Assembly (NCBI RefSeq): GCF_000332135.1
Contig: NZ_KB235896.1
Span: forward strand, 3,479,627 to 3,543,626
Direction: 5' to 3'
Length of the DNA stretch: 64,000 bases
DNA from: Anabaena sp. PCC 7108
GTDB taxonomy: Bacteria > Cyanobacteriota > Cyanobacteriia > Cyanobacteriales > Nostocaceae
In this document: positions 1 through 9,229 of the stretch, in pieces
Layout of the letters: the number at the start of each line of letters is the position of its first letter
Position numbering within the stretch: the stretch's first letter is position 1
Program-made: the position numbers and the translations under genes
The notes under the pieces: generated by a model
Told to the model about the DNA's origin: nothing
Databases searched by the model: none
Seen by the model: only the letters and a program-made list of their open reading frames with translations

Positions 1-369
1 AACAATAATTTGTCGAGTTCCAGGAACAGGATAAAATAGAGAATAGAGAGAATTCCATTCCGGAGAATCTGGTAAGATTGTTTTTCCCTGACCATAAAGA
101 CGGAGAATACAAGCAGGTTCTTGAAAAGCACAAAACATAAAGGTTATTCGTCCATTTTCCTGCAAATGAGCCGATGTTTCGTTACCACTACCTGTGACAT
201 CCAAATAACCGACTCGGTGCGGAGAGAGAATGCGAAAACTTTCTAAACCCTTGGGAGAAAGGTTAACATGACCGGTAGAACTCAAAGGTGCAGAACCTAC
301 AAAAAATAGCTTTTGGGCTGCAATAAAGTTTTGCAGTTCTTCAGTAATACAATCAAAAAGTTTAGACAT
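1..369 (-). CDS. Pyridoxamine 5'-phosphate oxidase-like flavin-binding protein (N-terminal part, cut by window edge)
   Basis: The reverse strand is open from an ATG at 367-369 to the left edge, giving 123 residues that start MSKLFDCITEELQNF. The segment VGSAPLSSTGHVNLSPKG followed by a strand-rich region (VGYLDVTGSGNETSAHL, then RITFMFCAF) is the typical start of the split-barrel FMN-binding family related to pyridoxamine 5'-phosphate oxidase. In that family the barrel binds FMN or F420 and acts on small substrates; the true substrate of this branch is not known. The C-terminus lies outside the window. It is divergent from the next gene, so 370-438 must hold both promoters. Family assignment is fairly sure, specific function is not. 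Confidence 0.75.
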   Translation of the reverse strand, partial: MSKLFDCITEELQNFIAAQKLFFVGSAPLSSTGHVNLSPKGLESFRILSPHRVGYLDVTGSGNETSAHLQENGRITFMFCAFQEPACILRLYGQGKTILPDSPEWNSLYSLFYPVPGTRQIIV

Positions 370-438
370 AACTGATGTGATAGTTTTAGCAGTTTTTTGA
401 TTTTATTATATTCCATTAAAGTTTAACTTTTACTTGAT

Positions 439-1341
439 ATGTCGTCAATTTTTTTGCCTCCACCTATTCAAAGAATTAATAGTGAAATAGTAGCTAATGC
501 AGGTGTTAAGTTATCTATTTTGCGTCTGGATCTCATGCATCCCCAAATTAACGGTAATAAATGGTTTAAGCTGAAGTATAACCTGGCGGAAGCTAAAGAG
601 AAAAATTTCTCAACCATCCTTACTTTTGGTGGTGCTTATTCTAACCATATTTATGCTACCGCAGCCGCAGGTAAAATATTTGGTTTCCGCACGATTGGCA
701 TAATTCGTGGAGAAGAAAATATCCCTCTAAATCCTACTTTACAATTTGCATTAGCACAGGGAATGGAATTAGTATATATTGATCGTCGTACATATAAAGA
801 ACGTCATACAGATGAATTACAAAACCAATTAAAACAGCAATTTGGAGAAGTATTCATTATTCCTGAAGGTGGTTGTAACTTAAATGGTATGCGTGGTTGT
901 ATAGAGATATTAGAAACGGTTAAAGAATTTAATACTATCTGTCTAGCTTGCGGTACAGGAACAACACTGGCAGGTATGACACTATCATTAAGTCAACAAC
1001 AAAAAGTGCTGGGATTTCCTATATTAAAAGGTGGTGATTTTCTCAATGAAGATATCAAAAATTCATTAATAAATTATCTGGATTCTGGATTACCTGCACC
1101 TGTTAATTGTCCCTCACCTTGGGAATTAATTTGTAATTATCATTTTGGTGGTTACGCTAAGGTAAATAATGAATTAAGGCTATTTTGTCAAAATTTTCAA
1201 CAACAATATGACATACCTTTAGATTATGTATATACAGGAAAAATGTTTTATGGAGTTATGGATTTAATAACAAAAGGCTTTTTTAATTCGGAATCTTTGC
1301 TTTTAGTACATACAGGTGGGTTACAGGGTAATCTCGGATAA
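439..1341 (+). CDS. 1-aminocyclopropane-1-carboxylate deaminase / D-cysteine desulfhydrase-like PLP enzyme
   Basis: A 300-residue fold-type II PLP enzyme. The conserved NKWFKLKYNL segment (about residues 40-49) holds the lysine expected to form the Schiff base, TFGGAYSNH follows at about 62-70, and the end HTGGLQGNLG is a family signature. ACC deaminases and D-cysteine desulfhydrases share this architecture. Sequence alone does not separate ACC cleavage from D-cysteine desulfuration, so the broader name is safer. No strong ribosome-binding site precedes the ATG. The protein ends a few residues after the HTGGLQG motif, slightly short for the family. The downstream 800 bases carry only repeats and a tiny ORF, so the gene looks monocistronic. 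Confidence 0.85.
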   Translation: MSSIFLPPPIQRINSEIVANAGVKLSILRLDLMHPQINGNKWFKLKYNLAEAKEKNFSTILTFGGAYSNHIYATAAAGKIFGFRTIGIIRGEENIPLNPTLQFALAQGMELVYIDRRTYKERHTDELQNQLKQQFGEVFIIPEGGCNLNGMRGCIEILETVKEFNTICLACGTGTTLAGMTLSLSQQQKVLGFPILKGGDFLNEDIKNSLINYLDSGLPAPVNCPSPWELICNYHFGGYAKVNNELRLFCQNFQQQYDIPLDYVYTGKMFYGVMDLITKGFFNSESLLLVHTGGLQGNLG

Positions 1342-1440
1342 GGCAGTACAAAAGTTTGATAAATTCATTTATCGCATCATTCAACAAAAAAGAGAAAGTA
1401 CTGAAGATATACTAAAAACGGTTGGAAACTTTACTTTTAA

Positions 1441-1480
1441 ACGCAGAGGTTCGCTGAGGTAAACGCAAAGTGACGCAGAG
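1441..1480. repeat. Short dispersed repeat of the ACGCAGAGG / AAACGCAAAG type
   Basis: The stretch reads ACGCAGAGG, then CGCTGAGG, AAACGCAAAG and ACGCAGAG in quick succession, an internally repetitive non-coding module. A related ACGCAGAGG start recurs at 2441 in this window. Such modules are common between genes in Nostocales. No function is evident. Confidence 0.6.
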
Positions 1481-1702
1481 TTTTTACTGACTTGTAAAAA
1501 GAGGACTTATCCTGCCCACCCGTCTTATATTTAACTGTGTGTACCTACTTAAATGCGAGTAATTGTGTTGTGTGTCGATGACTATACAACCTGATGTCAA
1601 GTAAGAATGAAGAACTTTGGTTACATTTTAAAGAGTATATGAAAAATCTCCGTACTTAAGTATTTTTATCAGGATACGCTATATATTACTAACTAGGCAT
1701 AA

Positions 1703-1879
1703 ATGATCTTAGCTACTCAGGGATTAAAAGGGATGCAAAGCAATAGTAGTGCGACTCCAGAATCAACTCAAGTTTCTACCAATACCAATAATTCTAGCCA
1801 ACAAGTTCAACATATCTATACTTTAGAAAACTTGGTTAAAACATTAGAAGAAGTAGCTACTCACCTAGCAGCAAATTAA
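1703..1879 (+). CDS. Small hypothetical protein (58 aa, or 48 aa from the second ATG)
   Basis: An ORF from ATG 1703 to TAA 1877-1879; a second in-frame ATG lies at 1733. The product starts MILATQGLKGMQSNSS, has a Ser/Thr/Asn/Gln-rich middle, and ends with an amphipathic helix-like segment, HIYTLENLVKTLEEVATHL. That composition (no low-complexity DNA repeat, a plausible C-terminal helix) makes it more credible than random sequence. No Shine-Dalgarno motif and no recognised family were found. It sits alone between dispersed repeats. Comparison with other Nostocales genomes would decide whether it is a real gene. Confidence 0.4.
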   Translation: MILATQGLKGMQSNSSATPESTQVSTNTNNSSQQVQHIYTLENLVKTLEEVATHLAAN

Positions 1880-1950
1880 GCTGTTGTGCAATGGCGATAA
1901 TAGCGATAACTTAAGTAGGTAGACAGAATTAAATGTCAGATAAAATTTTG

Positions 1951-2010
1951 GTCGTAGTGAGCGATTTATCGCTCTTTTGCTAGGTTTGATAGGGCTAAAG
2001 CCCTTACTAC
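1951..2010. repeat. Palindromic intergenic repeat with two hairpins
   Basis: Two perfect hairpins stand side by side: GAGCGAT-TT-ATCGCTC (1959-1974) and AGGGCTAAAGCCCT (1991-2004). They are enclosed by outer arms GTAGT (1954-1958) and ACTAC (2006-2010). The nested inverted structure is typical of small REP/MITE-like elements. It could fold in RNA, but no T-tract follows, so I do not call it a terminator. Confidence 0.6.
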
Positions 2011-2139
2011 TAACTTTTCTTTTATTCAGTCTTACTACTTTGAAAGGAAAGTTTATTTACTTCTTTTTTGTTTGGTAAAGAGGGAGTGAACTGCTTTTTT
2101 TCACTACACAAAAGATATCTCAATTTCTTTTTGGTAATC

Positions 2140-2400
2140 TTAAGCATGAAGGTTGGCTTGTTCTTGTAACCAAGGATCTACAGGTTGTCCATCTTTGCGT
2201 TTTAATTCTATTTCTATTACCATCACTTCTTTGGAACCGGGAGGTGCAGGTTTTTTGTGGAATATAATGTCGTAGTCTGCGGGGTTATGTTGACGTTCTT
2301 GCAACCATTCTTGTACTTTGGTGATGGCAAAGAATGATTGCCCTTGTTCAAACATTCTGGTAATTTGTAATTGTAAGGTGTAAGGATTGATACGGCTCAT
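2140..2400 (-). CDS. Conserved-looking hypothetical protein, 86 aa
   Basis: The ATG at 2400 is preceded on the reverse strand by AAAGGAG with about nine bases of spacing, a good ribosome-binding site, which supports a real gene. The 86-residue product is soluble, mixed alpha/beta in character, with a basic-hydrophobic start (MSRINPYTLQLQITRMF) and a lysine/proline-containing middle (HKKPAPPGSKEVMVIEIELK). I recognise no catalytic motif or named family. A dispersed repeat begins about 40 bases upstream of the start codon. Function unknown. Confidence 0.6.
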   Translation of the reverse strand: MSRINPYTLQLQITRMFEQGQSFFAITKVQEWLQERQHNPADYDIIFHKKPAPPGSKEVMVIEIELKRKDGQPVDPWLQEQANLHA

Positions 2401-2440
2401 TTGTATTGACTCCTTTGGTACTTGTAATTATTATAGTCTC

Positions 2441-2505
2441 ACGCAGAGGAGCCAGTGCGTTGCGCGGGTTTCCCGTGTTGTAGCAACTGGCGTAGCGCAA
2501 AGAGG
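2441..2505. repeat. Dispersed palindromic repeat ending GTTGTAGCAACTGGCG
   Basis: The element starts ACGCAGAGG and has inverted arms GCCAGT (2451-2456) and ACTGGC (2486-2491) around a GC-rich core containing CGGGTTTCCCG. The same GTTGTAGCAACTGGCG end appears at about 59420-59436. It is a multi-copy intergenic repeat, not a gene. Confidence 0.65.
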
Positions 2506-2933
2506 AAGATTGAGTTGGGAGTTTTTTATTCTTCTGTGTTAATATCTACTTTATCATAAATATTTGATAACAAGATTTGGTAGGGAATGGAGGCTAGATT
2601 TAAGCTATGGGTGTGCGGGGTTTACAAACTGAAAATCGGCGCATTCTTGATATTTTGCAAAATCGTCCTCCTGAGCAGGAATCTTGATTTTTACTTACTT
2701 TTCAATATGTATGTATTTTTATATCCCTGACTTATTAAAAAAGCTGGGGATATATTTTAAAAATTTGTTAATTAATAAAAATTTGCATGAATTGGCGGTA
2801 GATTTATGAAAGAGTACTGAAGGGGAGTTTAGACTAAATTGGTTATATTCAAGAAAAAAAAGGAGTCTGATTGAATACAGTCTCCCTTTTGACAGAAACT
2901 GAGAGAAATCCGGGCTAACTCTGACTCGCCAAT

Positions 2934-3119
2934 ATGAAACGTGCCAGATTAGAAGAATTCCGTCAAGCAGCCTACAAACATCTATGTAGAGCTAAAGACG
3001 CTACCTTTGAATTGACAGATGCCATATTTATACAACACCCAAAATTGCCACCCCATACATTTTGCTTTAATTCAAAGTTATTACTTCTAAATTTTCTTAA
3101 ATTTTTAAGAAGCAGATAA
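2934..3119 (+). pseudogene. Truncated transposase N-terminus
   Basis: The first 31 residues (MKRARLEEFRQAAYKHLCRA, then KDATFELTDAI) match my memory of the N-terminus of a cyanobacterial DDE-type transposase. Reading then passes into unrelated sequence (phenylalanine- and leucine-rich) and stops after 61 codons. An intact transposase would be several hundred residues long, so this is a remnant left by deletion. No inverted repeats bracketing a complete element were found around it. The family attribution is from memory and only moderately sure. Confidence 0.45.
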
Positions 3120-3175
3120 GTAAATTTTGAATTGTTTAGCGTTGGAGTTGAATATAGTTACTTACCTGTAGGTTA

Positions 3176-3658
3176 TTAATAAGGGCTTTTCTCCGGATAT
3201 AGGAGGTTAATACGCTTTTGCCGTAATGCTAATTCTTCTTTGTGCAGTTGCTCTAACTGCTCTACTATCTCTCCTTTTACCCCTATAATAGAAGCCATTT
3301 GTAGAATTTTTTTCTTTTCCTGTTCATGAATTTCTCCATCAGCAGCAGAAGCTCTAATTGCTGTGAGAAGTAAATCTCTTTGTGCGATAGATACTTGAGG
3401 AGAGCGAGCAATTACCTCTTCTATGTCTTCATCGGCTTCGTATGCTTTTAGCTCTTCAATTACCCAGTCTGCTACTCCCCAGGATGCACAGAATCCAATA
3501 GCCCAATCTTTTTCTTCCCTTGAGAGAACTCCATCTCCCTTAGCGCAACATAAAACTGATTTCATATAAATGCAACAATCTTCATCTGTAGGGATCTCAC
3601 TAAAGCCAAAAAACCAATTAAATATCCAAGATTGACCAAGTTTTTTGATGTCAGACAT
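3176..3658 (-). CDS. TerB-like (tellurite-resistance TerB / DjlA-N) domain protein
   Basis: I place the start at 3658 (MSDIKKLGQ), not at the longer 3694 start, because GAAGGAAA lies a few bases upstream of this ATG. The 160-residue product has the helical TerB pattern. One half carries KGDGVLSREEKDW and the other SAADGEIHEQEKKKI; both contain an Asp-x-Gly-x(4)-Glu arrangement thought to bind metal in the family. TerB-like domains occur in stress-response and envelope-associated systems, but no other ter gene is nearby, so the role is unknown. It lies downstream of nothing obvious and is separated from alaS by about 200 bases. Confidence 0.7.
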   Translation of the reverse strand: MSDIKKLGQSWIFNWFFGFSEIPTDEDCCIYMKSVLCCAKGDGVLSREEKDWAIGFCASWGVADWVIEELKAYEADEDIEEVIARSPQVSIAQRDLLLTAIRASAADGEIHEQEKKKILQMASIIGVKGEIVEQLEQLHKEELALRQKRINLLYPEKSPY

Positions 3659-3854
3659 AAATTTTCCTTCTTGTCTATTAAAACATGATTTCACTCTGGG
3701 ATGTTATCATTACTAAGGAAAAAACACAAGGACAGTTTAGACTGTTACAGAAAATATCTTAAACTGCAAATATTTACTAGCAAAAAGCCTAATATTAAAA
3801 ATATATTAATCAATGCAAAAATTTGGGTAGGCAAGATACCTACCCCACAAACTC

Positions 3855-6497
3855 CTATTTCAACGCTGCTAACAACTCATTTTTTGCTGTTTCCAAAGCT
3901 TGCGGTAATTTGGTTTCGTCACGTCCCCCAGCTTGGGCTAAATTGGGTTTTCCACCACCACCACCTCCACAAATCTTAGCTACATTACCAACAAATTTTC
4001 CAGCTTGGACACCTTTCTTATTAACTTCAGAACTAAATGCTGCAACGATACTCACTTTTCCTGCTTCAGGAACTGAACCTAAAACCACCGCACCATTACC
4101 GATTTTTTGCAGCAATCTTTCCGCAGCAGCTTTTAATGATTCTGCGTCAACATCTTCCAGTTGAGAAACAATAATTTTATGTTCTCCAATTGTTTCCGCA
4201 GTTTGTAATAAGCTGTCAGATTTGACTATGGCTATTTGTGATTTCAGACTTTGAATTTCTTTTTCGTTGTTGCGAAGTTCAGTTTGTAGAGTTGTGATTC
4301 TGTCGGGTATTTCTTCGGGTTTGACTTTAAAGCGATCGCTCAAATCTTTAACCACTTTATCACGCACATTTAAATAATCCAAGATCGCCGCACCAGAAAC
4401 CGCTTCTATTCTTCTCACCCCAGAAGCAACTCCCGCTTCAGAAATAATCTTGAAAACGCCAATTTCCGCAGTATTACTAACGTGAGTTCCCCCGCACAGT
4501 TCCATTGACACACCAGGGAAATCAATCACGCGCACATCATCACCGTACTTTTCCCCAAACATCGCAACTGCACCTTTGGCTTTTGCTTCTGCTAAGGGTA
4601 ATACTTCGATTTTTACAGAATGTGCTTCGGAAATCCAACTATTTACTAACTCTTCAATTTGTTGAACTTCATCCGCAGTTAAAGCGCGAGGACAGTTAAA
4701 ATCAAACCGTAATCTGTCGAAAGAAACCAAAGAACCCGCTTGAGAAATTCCTTCATCAACAACTTTCTTTAATGCAGCTTGTAATAAATGAGTTGCTGTA
4801 TGATTAGCTTGAGCGCGACGACGACAACCCCGATCTATTTGTGCGGTAATTTCATCACCAACTCTAATTGTTCCTCTTTCAATGCGTCCGAAGTGAATAA
4901 AGAAATCAGATTCTTTTTTCACATCTTCAATTCTGACTAAAACACCATCACCGGCAATATATCCTTTATCACCAATTTGTCCCCCAGACTCAGCATAAAA
5001 TGGAGTTTTATCTAAAACAATTTGCACTTCTGTTCCTGCTTCTGCTGCTTCTTCAGAAACACCAGCAACTAACAAAACTTCGATTTTTGCAGTTGTTGTT
5101 AATTGGGTATAACCGATAAATTCTGTGGAATGGATATGTTCTGCAAGTTTATCTAAAGAACCTTGAACAGTTAAATCAATAGTTTCGTGTGCAGCTTTCG
5201 CACGTTCCACCTGTTTTTGCATTTCTGTATTGAAACCATCAACATCAACAGTGATGTTATTTTCTTCTGCGACTTCTTGGGTTAATTCCAATGGGAAGCC
5301 GTAGGTATCATATAGAGTAAACGCACTTTCACCACTAATAGAAGTTTGTCCTTTTTGTTTTACGGTTTGGATAATTTCTGATAACAGCTTTTCTCCTCTA
5401 TCTAAAGTTTTGAGAAAATTAACTTCTTCTCTTTGCAATTCAGCTTTAATTGCAGTTTCTCTTTGTCGCAAATTTGGATAAATTGATTCAGAAAGAGAAA
5501 TTGCGGTTTCTGCAACTTGGTTAATAAATTCTCCAGTAATACCAATTAATCTCCCATGTCTGACAACGCGACGAATCAAACGCCGTAAAACATAACCTCT
5601 TCCCACATTAGAAGCGCGAATTTCATCAGCAATCATGTGAACTACAGAACGGACATGATCACCAATTACCTTTAAAGAAACTTTGGTATTTTCATCACTT
5701 TTGTAATAATCAATTTTGGCAATTTTTGCTGCTGTTTCAATAATCGGGAAAATCAAATCTGTTTCATAATTATTCGGCTTCTTTTGCAGGATTTGCGCCA
5801 TTCTTTCCAAACCCATTCCCGTGTCAATATTCTTGTTTTGCAACGGGGTTAAATTTCCTGAAGCATCCCGATTATATTGCATGAATACCAAGTTATAAAA
5901 CTCGATAAATCGGGTATCATCTTCTAAATCAATATTATCTTCACCGCGTTCTGGGTGAAAATCATAATAAATTTCCGAACATGGTCCACATGGTCCAGTG
6001 ATTCCTGATACCCAGAAGTTATCATCTGCACCCATGCGCTTGATGCGTTTTTCTGTTACACCAATATTCTCGCGCCAGATGGTAAAAGCTTCGTCGTCGT
6101 CTTCAAAGACGCTGACAACGAGATTTTGAGGAGAGAAACCAAAGACTTGAGTGGATAATTCCCAACCCCAAGCGATCGCTTGTGCCTTAAAATAATCACC
6201 AAAGCTAAAATTCCCCAACATCTCGAAAAATGTATGGTGGCGTTGAGTTCGTCCCACATTTTCGATATCATTGGTACGAATACATTTCTGTGATGTCGTA
6301 GCGCGTTTGAATTCCGGTGTCCGTTGTCCCAAGAAGATAGGCTTAAATGGTAACATACCTGCAATAGTTAGCAGTACAGTGGGATCTTCTGGAACCAGGG
6401 AAGCACTAGGAAGCGGTTGGTGTCCCCGTTGAGTGTAGAAGTCGAGGAATAAAGTGCGAATATCGTTACCGCTAAGATACTGGGGAGTTGAAGACAT
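3855..6497 (-). CDS. alaS: Alanyl-tRNA synthetase
   Basis: At 880 residues this has the full length of bacterial AlaRS. The N-terminal class II aminoacylation core carries the typical segment LPFKPIFLGQ near residue 50. The editing domain shows the HTATHLLQAAL zinc/active-site motif near residue 563 and CGGTHVSNTAE near 667. The C-terminal C-Ala region contains the glycine run CGGGGGGKPNLAQAGG, which is characteristic. The enzyme charges tRNA-Ala with alanine in the cytoplasm and hydrolyses mischarged Ser/Gly-tRNA-Ala. No T-box or leader is visible upstream; the 1-kb upstream gap holds a dispersed structured element. Identification is secure. Confidence 0.98.
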   Translation of the reverse strand: MSSTPQYLSGNDIRTLFLDFYTQRGHQPLPSASLVPEDPTVLLTIAGMLPFKPIFLGQRTPEFKRATTSQKCIRTNDIENVGRTQRHHTFFEMLGNFSFGDYFKAQAIAWGWELSTQVFGFSPQNLVVSVFEDDDEAFTIWRENIGVTEKRIKRMGADDNFWVSGITGPCGPCSEIYYDFHPERGEDNIDLEDDTRFIEFYNLVFMQYNRDASGNLTPLQNKNIDTGMGLERMAQILQKKPNNYETDLIFPIIETAAKIAKIDYYKSDENTKVSLKVIGDHVRSVVHMIADEIRASNVGRGYVLRRLIRRVVRHGRLIGITGEFINQVAETAISLSESIYPNLRQRETAIKAELQREEVNFLKTLDRGEKLLSEIIQTVKQKGQTSISGESAFTLYDTYGFPLELTQEVAEENNITVDVDGFNTEMQKQVERAKAAHETIDLTVQGSLDKLAEHIHSTEFIGYTQLTTTAKIEVLLVAGVSEEAAEAGTEVQIVLDKTPFYAESGGQIGDKGYIAGDGVLVRIEDVKKESDFFIHFGRIERGTIRVGDEITAQIDRGCRRRAQANHTATHLLQAALKKVVDEGISQAGSLVSFDRLRFDFNCPRALTADEVQQIEELVNSWISEAHSVKIEVLPLAEAKAKGAVAMFGEKYGDDVRVIDFPGVSMELCGGTHVSNTAEIGVFKIISEAGVASGVRRIEAVSGAAILDYLNVRDKVVKDLSDRFKVKPEEIPDRITTLQTELRNNEKEIQSLKSQIAIVKSDSLLQTAETIGEHKIIVSQLEDVDAESLKAAAERLLQKIGNGAVVLGSVPEAGKVSIVAAFSSEVNKKGVQAGKFVGNVAKICGGGGGGKPNLAQAGGRDETKLPQALETAKNELLAALK

Positions 6498-7503
6498 GAG
6501 AGGTTACAAAAAAATAAGAATTTAAGTTGCTAGTTATCTAGTTTAGGCTGCTAATTGGTAATTAGTGATGAGTAAAATTCTTAGCTGTTACTTATTCCTT
6601 AGTTGGCGTTGCATAAGTGCGTGATGTTTGTTAAGTGTAGAGCGGAGAATCCCTACCCATGGAACGTCTCTACAAGGGTTTTGAATGTATGCAAAATTGT
6701 TTTCATCCCCAAAATCAGCAACGCCCCTTAGTTTTCATGACAAGTATTACAGTAACTTTACAAAAATTTGTTATTCTATATACAGCAGACTGTAAGCAAA
6801 TGAAGTAAAAATTTTTCTGCAAAAATCAAGTATCAAGGGGCTTTTACCCACACCATTACCTGATGTCTCATGACAAATATTCTTTCCTACCTACTTAATA
6901 TAGCAGCTGACAGTCTGAAAAGTCTTTTGGTATCCTAACCGCCCTGTCTGTAGCCATAACATGGAATTCTTAAGAAATACTTGTGAAAAACCGAAATAGA
7001 GATACAAGTAAAGATACAAATAAAGAACTCATGGTAAAACTTTCATAACATATTCATTTTAGATTTTAGATGACGACTGTTGACATAATTCAATAGTTAA
7101 TTTGTTTTGAGAACACATTTATTAAGTCCACTGGGAATAAAAAACTTGTTTTTTTACAGTCCTCAATATTCTGTTAACTCATATCTGGCACATTAAGAAT
7201 CAACACGTAAAGTCTGTAAAAATGCGCGATAAAGCTACCTTATTTTCATGGGTTTTTATCGCTAAATCAAGGATTTTGAAACTTGGCTCTATAAAGGAAC
7301 TAGATCAATTCTAGATCAACTTTTATTGGTGCAAGACGTGAGTTAATATAACTTAGATTATGAAAATATATCTTTGTTCCAATTTTCAATGGTTTTAACC
7401 GCCACTACATCCCGCATTTATGCAACACAAAAAATAGTTGTACAAAGCAGTATGTTCGTAATCATTTATATATTTGACTTGGAAATAAGGCAAATGCACA
7501 ACG
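6498..7503. other. 1-kb intergenic region between divergent alaS and diguanylate cyclase genes
   Basis: No convincing ORF was found. The region is AT-rich and holds a GTAGAG.../...GTCTCTAC repeat near 6639-6680 and a structured element at 6894-6958 (listed separately). The final about 100 bases before 7504 must contain the promoter of the diguanylate cyclase gene, but I see no clear boxes. Confidence 0.6.
6894..6958 (+). repeat. Structured intergenic element, copy A
   Basis: The core carries GACAG (6909-6913) and CTGTC (6944-6948), able to pair, around TGAAAAGTCTTTTGGT and CCTAACC. A close relative lies at 48634-48722, where the identical string CTGAAAAGTCTTTTGGT recurs inside the same GACAG/CTGTC frame. 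Similarity extends about 15-20 bases upstream of GACAG, where both copies read TATAG-AG-TGACAG with a few mismatches. Both copies sit upstream of plus-strand genes. It could be a small RNA, a promoter-associated element or a repeat. Confidence 0.55.
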
Positions 7504-8529
7504 ATGAAAAGTTCAATTTTGGTTTTTGGAAGTACTAATTTTCTGGCTACACTACCAGATCAGATTCTTGATACAAATATCTTTAGTATCGATATTGTTA
7601 CCAGTCTCAGTCAGGCTCAGTCGTGCATTCACATTACGCCCATAGATATAATTTTGGTACAAGCAAGTTTAGAAGGGAGTATGGAATTATGTTCTTGGTT
7701 AAAAGAACAAACTAAGCTATCTTGTGTTTACTGCATTTTGTTTGAAGATCGTCCTGAGTTACTTACTCAGAAAAGTCAGGAAAATTGGGAGTGGGAATTA
7801 TTAGTAAATGCTGCTGCATTAGAACAAGGTGCGGATGCTTATGTTTGGCAAATTCCTGAAAATCAAACTACATATAGTTTAGCAAATTTTGCAGCTAATT
7901 ATCAAATAATAATAGCTCAATTTACGGTGGGTTTACGGAAAGCACAAAAATACCGGGATTTACTAGATAAAAATGCCTTACTATCAGCAATTGCTCTAGC
8001 CGATTCCTTAACAGAATTAAATAATCGTCGGGCTTTAGAATGGGACTTACCTAGACAAGTTCAACAAGCTAGAACTTTAAAAGATCCCTTTAGTCTAATT
8101 ATCTTAGATGTGGATTTTTTCAAAAAAGTTAATGATACTCACGGGCATTTAGTAGGTGATCGTTTATTACAATTACTTTGTAAACGTTTGCAAAACAATC
8201 TACGTTCACAGGATATAGCCTTCCGTTATGGAGGCGAAGAATTTGTGGTTTTGCTAACTAATACAAGCATAGAAGAAGCACTAAATATCGCTGTTCGTCT
8301 CAATCGAGTAGTTGATGAAAGCTCATTTGTGATTAATAATCAACTCTCTATTAATATTACTATCAGCTTAGGTGTAGCCACTTTAGAACCGGAAGATAAT
8401 GAAACTGGAATCAGTTTATTACATCGTGCTGATCAATGCTTATTAGCAGCCAAAGAAACTGGTAGAAATAAAGTGGTAAGTTGGGATGAACACCATCATA
8501 TTTCTCATTTAAATTCTGTTTCTTATTAA
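7504..8529 (+). CDS. Diguanylate cyclase with degenerate receiver-like N-terminus
   Basis: A 341-residue protein. The C-terminal GGDEF domain carries the active-site GGEEF at residues 243-247 and the metal/substrate region DVDFFKKVNDTHGH. An inhibitory RxxD site (RSQD) stands five residues before GGEEF, so product inhibition by c-di-GMP is likely. The N-terminal about 150 residues look like a response-regulator fold, but the usual phospho-acceptor Asp position reads LVQAS, so it is probably a pseudo-receiver. It should make c-di-GMP from two GTP. The stop overlaps the convergent gene 8526-9197 by four bases. Being close to an exopolysaccharide locus is suggestive only. Confidence 0.92.
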   Translation: MKSSILVFGSTNFLATLPDQILDTNIFSIDIVTSLSQAQSCIHITPIDIILVQASLEGSMELCSWLKEQTKLSCVYCILFEDRPELLTQKSQENWEWELLVNAAALEQGADAYVWQIPENQTTYSLANFAANYQIIIAQFTVGLRKAQKYRDLLDKNALLSAIALADSLTELNNRRALEWDLPRQVQQARTLKDPFSLIILDVDFFKKVNDTHGHLVGDRLLQLLCKRLQNNLRSQDIAFRYGGEEFVVLLTNTSIEEALNIAVRLNRVVDESSFVINNQLSINITISLGVATLEPEDNETGISLLHRADQCLLAAKETGRNKVVSWDEHHHISHLNSVSY

Positions 8530-9197
8530 CTCAGAATCACTCGTTGACATTCAGACACAGTAGCCCGTCTTTTCATGGCCGCCACCAAAGCTTGATAACT
8601 GTCCCAATTTTCCTGAATCAGATTTTTAGATTGGAGAAGATGAAACCGTTGTTTTTGCTGATAACCTGCTTCCGAAAACCCAAGAACTTGTAAAACTTCA
8701 ATTAACTTAGTTTTATCATCATTGCCACCTTCAGCCGAGTTAAAAACCAAAGTTTCCGCAGCAATTCCCGCCATCCAAATAGTACAATAACGGTCTAACA
8801 TTTGGGCGGTAATTTGACCTTTTTCTATTTGCGCTGTTAACTCCCCGTCTTCTAAAGTTATTCCACCTTGTCCTGGTTGTCCCTGTTTCCAAGCTTCCCA
8901 TGCGCTGAGAGTATAGCCAGTTACAGGAATTTCTAAAAGATTAGCAACGAGAAAATGACCTGCTTCATGATGTAGAATACGCTCTTTATATTCTGGAGAA
9001 AATCTTGCTAACCAATCTAATACTATTGTTCCTCCCTTTCCTTGAAAGCTGAAATTATCTAAAGTTGCAATTCCTAAAAACGTCACTGTAGCTAAAGCGG
9101 GGAATGTTGGCGAAAGATGTATTAATGGTCCTAACAGAGTTGAGAGAGTCATGAGAAAGACAGAAATAGCAATGAGATTGATTGCAGTTTGGCTCAT
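8526..9197 (-). CDS. FtsH-peptidase-like (M41-like) small membrane protein with HEAGH motif
   Basis: The 223-residue product starts with one or two hydrophobic helices (LIAISVFLMTLSTLLGPLIH and PALATVTFLGIATL). It then shows HHEAGHFLVANLLEIPVTGY, the zinc-binding HExxH motif in the M41 (FtsH) style, and later GIAAETLVFNSAEGGNDDKTK, which resembles the FtsH peptidase region. No AAA ATPase domain is present. Stand-alone M41-like proteins of this type occur in cyanobacteria. Whether it is an active protease is uncertain. The gene converges on the diguanylate cyclase gene with a four-base overlap. Confidence 0.75.
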   Translation of the reverse strand: MSQTAINLIAISVFLMTLSTLLGPLIHLSPTFPALATVTFLGIATLDNFSFQGKGGTIVLDWLARFSPEYKERILHHEAGHFLVANLLEIPVTGYTLSAWEAWKQGQPGQGGITLEDGELTAQIEKGQITAQMLDRYCTIWMAGIAAETLVFNSAEGGNDDKTKLIEVLQVLGFSEAGYQQKQRFHLLQSKNLIQENWDSYQALVAAMKRRATVSECQRVILS

Positions 9198-9229
9198 TTT
9201 CAGATTTGTGAATTTAAATTAATCTTTCT

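Noticed and set aside
2607..2687. Short frame starting MGVRGLQTENRRILDILQNR
   Set aside because: It has 26 codons before a stop and no supporting signal; it could be a gene relic, but nothing confirms this.
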